A DNA stretch of 9,532 nucleotides from JAMLIO01 sp031412575 (lineage in GTDB: Bacteria; Bdellovibrionota; Bdellovibrionia; Bdellovibrionales; UBA1609): the NCBI GenBank assembly GCA_031412575.1, contig JANODG010000089.1, positions 1 to 9,532 on the forward strand, in the 5' to 3' direction. Shown in pieces: positions 6,280 through 9,532 of the stretch. Numbering within the stretch: the stretch's first letter is position 1; each line of letters opens with the position of its first letter. Both the position numbers and the translations under genes were made by a program. A model generated the notes under the pieces. It saw nothing but the letters and a program-made list of their open reading frames with translations, was not told the DNA's origin and made no database searches.

Positions 6280-7017
6280 ATGTCATCTTCGAATCCTGCT
6301 TTTAATGACAATGTATTTAATAAAATTGCTCGCTCACAAACACAAGCTTATGAACCGGCTACGATTCAAGGGGCGGTTAACAAAACATTTTTTTTACTAA
6401 CACTGGTGACCATAACATCTATGTTAGCTTGGGTTTACGCCGATTTTATTATGCCATTTTTTTTCCCAATAGTTATCGTCAGCGTCCTTGTTCAGCTTGG
6501 TATGACAATTTACATTGTTCGAAATCCAGAAAGTTCTAAAAACTTAAGCATTCTTTATGCTTTAATCGAAGGCGTTGTATTAGGACCTTTAACTTTATAT
6601 TTCGAAACCAGCTTTCCAGGAATTGCAGTGCAAGCCATCATGGGTACAATTGGTGTTATTCTTTCGATGCTTTTTTTATATAAATTTAAAATCATTAGAG
6701 TGACCGAAAATTTTAAACTGATTGTGGCGTCTGCAACTATGGGGATCGCTTTTATTTATTTAATCAATATCGTTATGGGCTTTTTTGGCACTCAAATGAG
6801 TTTTATTCACGAAGGTGGCTTTTGGGGAATTGGATTTTCACTTTTTGTAGTTGGGTTAGCTGCATTTAATTTGGCTGTCGATTTTGATTTCATTGAAAAA
6901 TGCGAAGAAAGAAAAGCCCCAAGATACATGGAATGGTACGGCGCTTTTGGACTTATGGTGACTATAATCTGGCTATATATCGAAATGTTAAGGCTTTTGG
7001 CCAAAAGCAAAAAATAA
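6280..7017 (+). CDS. Bax inhibitor-1/YccA family integral membrane protein
   Basis: The 245-residue product has seven predicted membrane segments (about 34-53, 56-79, 88-106, 113-134, 145-168, 179-200 and 217-241). It shows signatures of the bacterial BI-1-like subgroup: SSNPAF at the N-terminus, YALIEGVVLGP at 93-103, NLAVDFDFIE at 197-206, and MEWYGAFGLMVTIIWLYIEM at 217-236 near the C-terminus. In the better-known YetJ branch of the superfamily, paired acidic residues in the last helices gate a pH-sensitive Ca2+ leak. Asp201, Asp203 and Glu235 are the candidates here, so cation leak is possible but not shown. It is an inner-membrane protein. The start follows TAGGAA with nine bases spacing and lies 14 bases after the NHL lipoprotein gene, so the two are probably co-transcribed. 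An AT-only hairpin at the stop may terminate them. Confidence 0.92.
   Translation: MSSSNPAFNDNVFNKIARSQTQAYEPATIQGAVNKTFFLLTLVTITSMLAWVYADFIMPFFFPIVIVSVLVQLGMTIYIVRNPESSKNLSILYALIEGVVLGPLTLYFETSFPGIAVQAIMGTIGVILSMLFLYKFKIIRVTENFKLIVASATMGIAFIYLINIVMGFFGTQMSFIHEGGFWGIGFSLFVVGLAAFNLAVDFDFIEKCEERKAPRYMEWYGAFGLMVTIIWLYIEMLRLLAKSKK
6993..7008. repeat. Perfect 16-bp palindrome in the 3' end of the BI-1 gene
   Basis: GCTTTTGGCCAAAAGC is a perfect palindrome within the codons for the last residues (LLAKSK). As RNA it could fold into a six-pair stem with a GGCC loop just ahead of the candidate terminator. Coding constraints alone may account for it. Confidence 0.5.
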
Positions 7018-7044
7018 AATTCTTAATAAAAATTTTATTTTTTT
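7014..7044 (+). terminator. Candidate AT-only Rho-independent terminator after the BI-1 gene
   Basis: ATAAAATT (7014-7021) and AATTTTAT (7031-7038) are perfect complements around a nine-base loop and are followed directly by seven T. The stop codon TAA lies in the left arm. The stem has no GC pair, so it is weak on its own; the GCTTTTGGCCAAAAGC palindrome just upstream may help pausing. Confidence 0.45.
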
Positions 7045-7095
7045 AATTTTAAGCTTAAAACCTAACTCAAAAATTCTTGAATTAAAAAATTATTT

Positions 7096-7101
7096 TATAA
7101 T
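7096..7101 (+). promoter_or_regulatory. Candidate -10 element before the secreted-protein gene
   Basis: A perfect TATAAT lies in the AT-rich gap, 101 bases before the start at 7202. The hexamer 17 bases upstream (ATTCTT) is a poor -35, and a closer TTGAAT is only 13 bases away. The gap itself is strongly AT-biased, so chance occurrence is likely enough to keep confidence low. Confidence 0.25.
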
Positions 7102-7191
7102 AGGTGATTTTCTTTTTTATAACCAAGAAATTAACACTACCTGCCCGAATTTAATTATGGCACTCCTTTCTAATGCTATAAAACGCGAATC

Positions 7192-7198
7192 GGAGGAG
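7192..7198 (+). promoter_or_regulatory. Strong ribosome binding site fixing the start at 7202
   Basis: GGAGGAG ends three bases before the ATG at 7202 (five bases if GGAGG is the core). It lies downstream of the in-frame ATG at 7157, so the longer frame from 7157 is not the translated one. Confidence 0.85.
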
Positions 7199-7201
7199 TT
7201 C

Positions 7202-8146
7202 ATGAATTTCTTTTTATTTTTGAGTCTTATTTTTTTTCAGACAACAAACAGTTACGCAAAATTAGATGTAAGTTGTCAGAAATTTTTATTGTCAAATTCT
7301 AAATTCATTGTAGCCGAATTCGATGAGATGGTAAGACAGTCTAAACACGTTTTAAAGTTTTCTTTGTCCTTAGAAAGATTTGAACAAGAGCTAAAACGAG
7401 TGAAATCGGATTTATTAGCTCTAAGTGATGAAGATAAAGTCATTCTTTATAACTTTATAATTCAAAAAACAAACTTTAAACAGTTTGAAAAAGAAAATGC
7501 AGAAGAGGTTTTACGTATCGAACACTTATTGTTTGAATCAAGTAAACGCACTGAAGGAGGACGAAGAGATCAGCTTCATCAACGTCTTTCCAGATTACAC
7601 GAAACACCAAAATACCCTTTAATATTCAAACTACATTATCAACCAGATCCTGGTGAATTCTATATGCCCATTGAAGCTTTCAGTGGAAAATCCTCAATTG
7701 TCAGAGACGGAAGGTTGATGGGTGCGATTAAAGTTGAACTTGCATTAAATCAAATATTTAAAGATATCGAAATCATGATAGATCCAACGGAAATGCCCAA
7801 ACTCTTGGATTACGACGAATTGATCGATTTCTTTAGTTTACATTCTGACAATTTCAATCTTTTATTTTCTGCCCTTAATGTAGATACTTTGAAATTGAGT
7901 TACCTTTCAGATCCGGAGATCACTTTACCTGCTTTGATACGCCAACGTGAGATTCAGGGTTCCAATCACAAGGTCTTGAATCTAAATATTAAAAATCTAA
8001 GTCTTGCGCGTTTATGGTATGGCCTTTCACAGTTCTTTGGAACATCCCTTCCTTATGGGCGATTAGATGTTAGTCATTTAGAAAGACAGATCGCAATCGA
8101 TGAAGAACAATTAAAGCGTTTTTTAAGCACTCAAGAGACTAGATAA
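7202..8146 (+). CDS. Secreted or periplasmic protein of unknown function
   Basis: I do not recognise a family. The 314-residue product begins with a clear Sec signal peptide: a hydrophobic core (FFLFLSLIFF), then QTTNSYA with cleavage expected after YA at residue 19. The mature N-terminal half is charged and helical (LSLERFEQELKRVKSDLLAL, then KENAEEVLRIEHLLFESS), with coiled-coil-like spacing. A middle part from about 135 (KYPLIFKLHYQPDPGEFYMP, AFSGKSSIVRDGRLMGAIKV) looks like beta strands. The C-terminal part is mixed and ends in a charged helix (HLERQIAIDEEQLKRFLSTQ). One Cys (position 25) remains in the mature protein, so it is not a typical disulfide protein and there is no lipobox. An upstream in-frame ATG at 7157 would put 15 charged residues before the signal, but the strong GGAGGAG at 7192 supports the start at 7202. 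It stands alone in a gap-flanked unit. Confidence 0.75.
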   Translation: MNFFLFLSLIFFQTTNSYAKLDVSCQKFLLSNSKFIVAEFDEMVRQSKHVLKFSLSLERFEQELKRVKSDLLALSDEDKVILYNFIIQKTNFKQFEKENAEEVLRIEHLLFESSKRTEGGRRDQLHQRLSRLHETPKYPLIFKLHYQPDPGEFYMPIEAFSGKSSIVRDGRLMGAIKVELALNQIFKDIEIMIDPTEMPKLLDYDELIDFFSLHSDNFNLLFSALNVDTLKLSYLSDPEITLPALIRQREIQGSNHKVLNLNIKNLSLARLWYGLSQFFGTSLPYGRLDVSHLERQIAIDEEQLKRFLSTQETR

Positions 8147-8159
8147 AAACACTTTATCT
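8141..8159 (+). terminator. Candidate weak terminator hairpin at the end of the secreted-protein gene
   Basis: AGATAAA (8141-8147) and TTTATCT (8153-8159) form a perfect seven-base stem with a five-base AACAC loop, overlapping the stop codon. A T-rich stretch (CTTTTTATTTTT) begins only several bases later, and the stem has one GC pair, so termination here is uncertain. Confidence 0.3.
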
Positions 8160-8235
8160 GTTAGCGCTTTTTATTTTTCGTTAAAACTACACATTTACTG
8201 CACAATCGAGAAAGTTTTTTTAAAAAGATTTATTT

Positions 8236-8241
8236 TATACT
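8236..8241 (+). promoter_or_regulatory. Candidate -10 element before the hendecad lipoprotein gene
   Basis: TATACT (five of six matches to TATAAT) lies 35 bases before the start at 8276, a reasonable distance for a leader containing the AGGAG site at 8263-8267. No good -35 hexamer is visible; the upstream stretch is T-rich (AAAGTTTTTTT). Confidence 0.35.
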
Positions 8242-8275
8242 CGTTCTAACTTTAACAAATTAGGAGCGATAGATT

Positions 8276-9496
8276 ATGAAATTTTTTTATATTGCAGTAC
8301 TGTTGGTTTTTTCGGGATGTACAGATAGCAACTCGGGTTCTTCTGGCAATAATAATATCACGAGGGATAATTTAGAAATTTCAGCAGAGGCCGAAGACTT
8401 AAGTAAAGTCATGGAAGGCTCTCGCGAATCCTGTTTAGTATTAAATTTCAGCGAGTTAACTTGTGCAAATAGTGTTGCCGAGCTTAACGAAGAATCATCT
8501 TCTCTGCAAAACTTGTTAGTCCCGGTAGTTTTGGTTCAAGACAAAAGCTCGTCTTTTTATCGCGTGAATGAGGACAGTTTAGATTCTTCGGTGTTTGAAA
8601 GATTAAGCACCGAACTTCAGTCGACGGACATAGATTCTTACGATTATGTACTTTACAGGTCAGTCACATCTAGCAAATCTAGCTTTTTTAATTTCTTGAA
8701 TGACATTTCAGAAAATAAAGAAGGCGTTGATGCGTCGGGCGATGTGATCGAATATGAAATGGTTATGAGCGACGCGCTTGTCCCCGTTTCGTACGCTGTA
8801 GATTGTACTAATAAGTCCACGTCATTTCATGTGGTGACTGGCGATTATGGTCTTAAACTCACTTACAAACAAAACGAAAAAAATGATAAACTCTATGAAG
8901 TTCAAACTTCAGGTGTAAATAAAGATCGTAGTGAGGTCATTAACAATTCAGTGTTTTGTAGATTGTCGGACGTGAGTCCACAACCAGTAATTGATGCCGC
9001 CACGGACGCAGTAACTGAACCCGCAGCTGAGCCTTTAGCGGAGGCCGATGCTGCCGCACCACAACCGGTTGGAAATGTTCAAGCCGCTGACAGTGCACAA
9101 GATGGTGCCGCTCAAACTGAAGGCGAAGAAGCGGTAGACGCATTAGCTACAGCTGCAGAGGAAACCGGCGAAGCCATTGCACAAGGTGCAGAGAATGCTG
9201 GTGAAGCGATTGAAGAAGGCGTTGAGGTTGCAGCTGAAGCTGTACAAGACGGAGCCGATGCCACAGCGGAAGTGATTGCTGACGGTGTTGCTGTTGCGGA
9301 TGAAGTTATTGATGAAGGTGCAGCAGTAGTTGAAGGAACCGTTGAAGCCATTGGTGAACAGATCGCAGAAACTGCTACTGCGGCACAAGATGAAGTGAGT
9401 TCAGAAATTGATGAAGCTCGTCAAGAAAATGAAATTGCTGAAGAACAAAATGAAGAAGGCGGATTTATGAATTGGTTAAGAAACTTATTTAACTAA
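8276..9496 (+). CDS. Lipoprotein with acidic alanine-rich 11-residue repeat array
   Basis: I do not recognise a named family. The 406-residue product opens with a lipoprotein signal (MKFFYIAVLLVFSGC). Cys15 is the likely lipidated residue and Thr follows, which favours outer-membrane rather than inner-membrane retention. A Ser/Gly/Asn-rich linker (16-30) leads to a globular part (about 31-230) with four Cys (53, 63, 177, 228) that could form two disulfides. Residues 232-283 are a Pro/Ala/Glu/Asp linker. Residues 294-348 are five head-to-tail 11-mers of the form A-E-x-x-x-E-x-I-x-x-G, with a sixth degenerate copy to 360. An acidic helix follows, ending in GGFMNWLRNLFN, a short aromatic amphipathic tail. 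The array probably forms an elongated amphipathic helix or right-handed coiled coil across the periplasm or surface. The start follows AGGAG with nine bases spacing. Tandem 15-bp repeats begin in its final codons. Confidence 0.85.
   Translation: MKFFYIAVLLVFSGCTDSNSGSSGNNNITRDNLEISAEAEDLSKVMEGSRESCLVLNFSELTCANSVAELNEESSSLQNLLVPVVLVQDKSSSFYRVNEDSLDSSVFERLSTELQSTDIDSYDYVLYRSVTSSKSSFFNFLNDISENKEGVDASGDVIEYEMVMSDALVPVSYAVDCTNKSTSFHVVTGDYGLKLTYKQNEKNDKLYEVQTSGVNKDRSEVINNSVFCRLSDVSPQPVIDAATDAVTEPAAEPLAEADAAAPQPVGNVQAADSAQDGAAQTEGEEAVDALATAAEETGEAIAQGAENAGEAIEEGVEVAAEAVQDGADATAEVIADGVAVADEVIDEGAAVVEGTVEAIGEQIAETATAAQDEVSSEIDEARQENEIAEEQNEEGGFMNWLRNLFN
9155..9355 (+). repeat. 33-bp-period coding repeat (hendecads) in the lipoprotein gene
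   Basis: Five 11-codon units lie head to tail: AEETGEAIAQG, AENAGEAIEEG, VEVAAEAVQDG, ADATAEVIADG and VAVADEVIDEG. A sixth (AAVVEGTVEAIG) carries one extra residue. Every full unit ends in Gly and keeps a hydrophobic residue three places before it. The DNA copies have diverged much more than the protein pattern, so this is an old array kept by selection and not a fresh duplication. Confidence 0.85.
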
Positions 9497-9532
9497 ATCG
9501 ACTTTAACTAAATCGTCTTTAACTAAATCCCC
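9485..9532 (-). CDS. Possible C-terminal end of a convergent gene with DLVK pentapeptide repeats
   Basis: On the minus strand the 15-bp repeats read without interruption as GDLVK-DDLVK-VDLVK followed by TAA at 9487-9485. The pattern of one acidic residue, Leu, Val and Lys per unit looks like a real repeat protein tail more than any plus-strand reading does, since the lipoprotein frame meets TAA in every unit. Only 15 residues are visible, so neither the protein nor its existence can be confirmed. It would overlap the lipoprotein gene by 12 bases at their 3' ends. Confidence 0.3.
   Translation of the reverse strand, partial: GDLVKDDLVKVDLVK
9488..9532. repeat. Three tandem 15-bp direct repeats reaching the window edge
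   Basis: TTTAACTAAATCGAC, TTTAACTAAATCGTC and TTTAACTAAATCCCC follow each other without spacing at 9488, 9503 and 9518. The first unit contains the last two codons and the TAA stop of the lipoprotein gene. The array may continue beyond the window. Near-identity of the units, with differences only in the last three bases, points to recent slippage or to coding constraint on the other strand. Confidence 0.9.

Noticed and set aside
7158..7177. Sigma-54 promoter (TGGCAC followed by a GC) before the secreted-protein gene
   Set aside because: The GG and GC dinucleotides are 14 bases apart instead of 10, so the spacing rule of sigma-54 promoters fails.
7157..7201. Longer N-terminus for the secreted protein, starting at ATG 7157
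   Set aside because: No ribosome binding site precedes it, it would put a charged stretch in front of a good signal peptide, and GGAGGAG lies directly before the ATG at 7202.
9112..9388. Two minus-strand open frames (Ser/Ala/Thr-rich and Cys/Phe/Asn-rich) opposite the lipoprotein repeats
   Set aside because: They are shadows of the Ala/Glu-rich repeat codons; the composition is a by-product of the plus-strand pattern, and no ribosome binding site supports them.

Overview
The window looks like a chromosomal segment of an AT-rich, diderm (Gram-negative) bacterium. It carries an outer-membrane beta-barrel candidate, two lipoproteins, a secreted protein and a bacterial mevalonate-pathway operon, and no mobile elements, phage genes, tRNAs, rRNAs or CRISPR. 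A bacterial mevalonate cluster next to ribosomal protein genes and several envelope genes of unknown function fits the Bdellovibrionota (Bdellovibrio/Bacteriovorax-type predators and relatives). This placement is inferred from gene style only; no marker gene settles it.

Left part, minus strand (1-3228): three overlapping genes transcribed right to left, namely type 2 isopentenyl-diphosphate isomerase (fni), class II HMG-CoA reductase (mvaA) and a GHMP kinase that runs off the left edge. Together they cover reduction of HMG-CoA to mevalonate, phosphorylation in the mevalonate branch, and IPP/DMAPP interconversion for isoprenoids. Two starts need care: mvaA starts best at the ATG at 2077, and the kinase starts best at a TTG at 786 inside the mvaA 3' end.

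Middle, minus strand (3379-4255): a clear Rho-independent terminator, then rplT (L20) and rpmI (L35). Upstream of rpmI there is no infC but an 82-codon membrane-type ORF that overlaps the rpmI start as ATGA. The 148-bp gap 4256-4403 separates divergent transcription units.

Right part, plus strand (4404-9496): five envelope-type genes. They are a probable outer-membrane beta-barrel protein, an NHL-repeat lipoprotein (six-bladed propeller), a Bax inhibitor-1 family membrane protein 14 bp behind it, a secreted protein of unknown function, and a lipoprotein whose C-terminal third is an acidic alanine-rich array of 11-residue repeats. The window ends in three tandem 15-bp units that start inside the last two codons of that lipoprotein. 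On the minus strand the same bases read as a DLVK-type pentapeptide tail ending in TAA, possibly the end of a convergent gene.

No stretch longer than 300 bases lacks a gene; the largest gaps are 3229-3439, 7018-7201, 4256-4403 and 8147-8275. I do not see a convincing new defence, mobile or regulatory system. The most unusual items are the hendecad-repeat lipoprotein with its tandem-repeat boundary, the insertion in fni, and the small membrane ORF coupled to rpmI.
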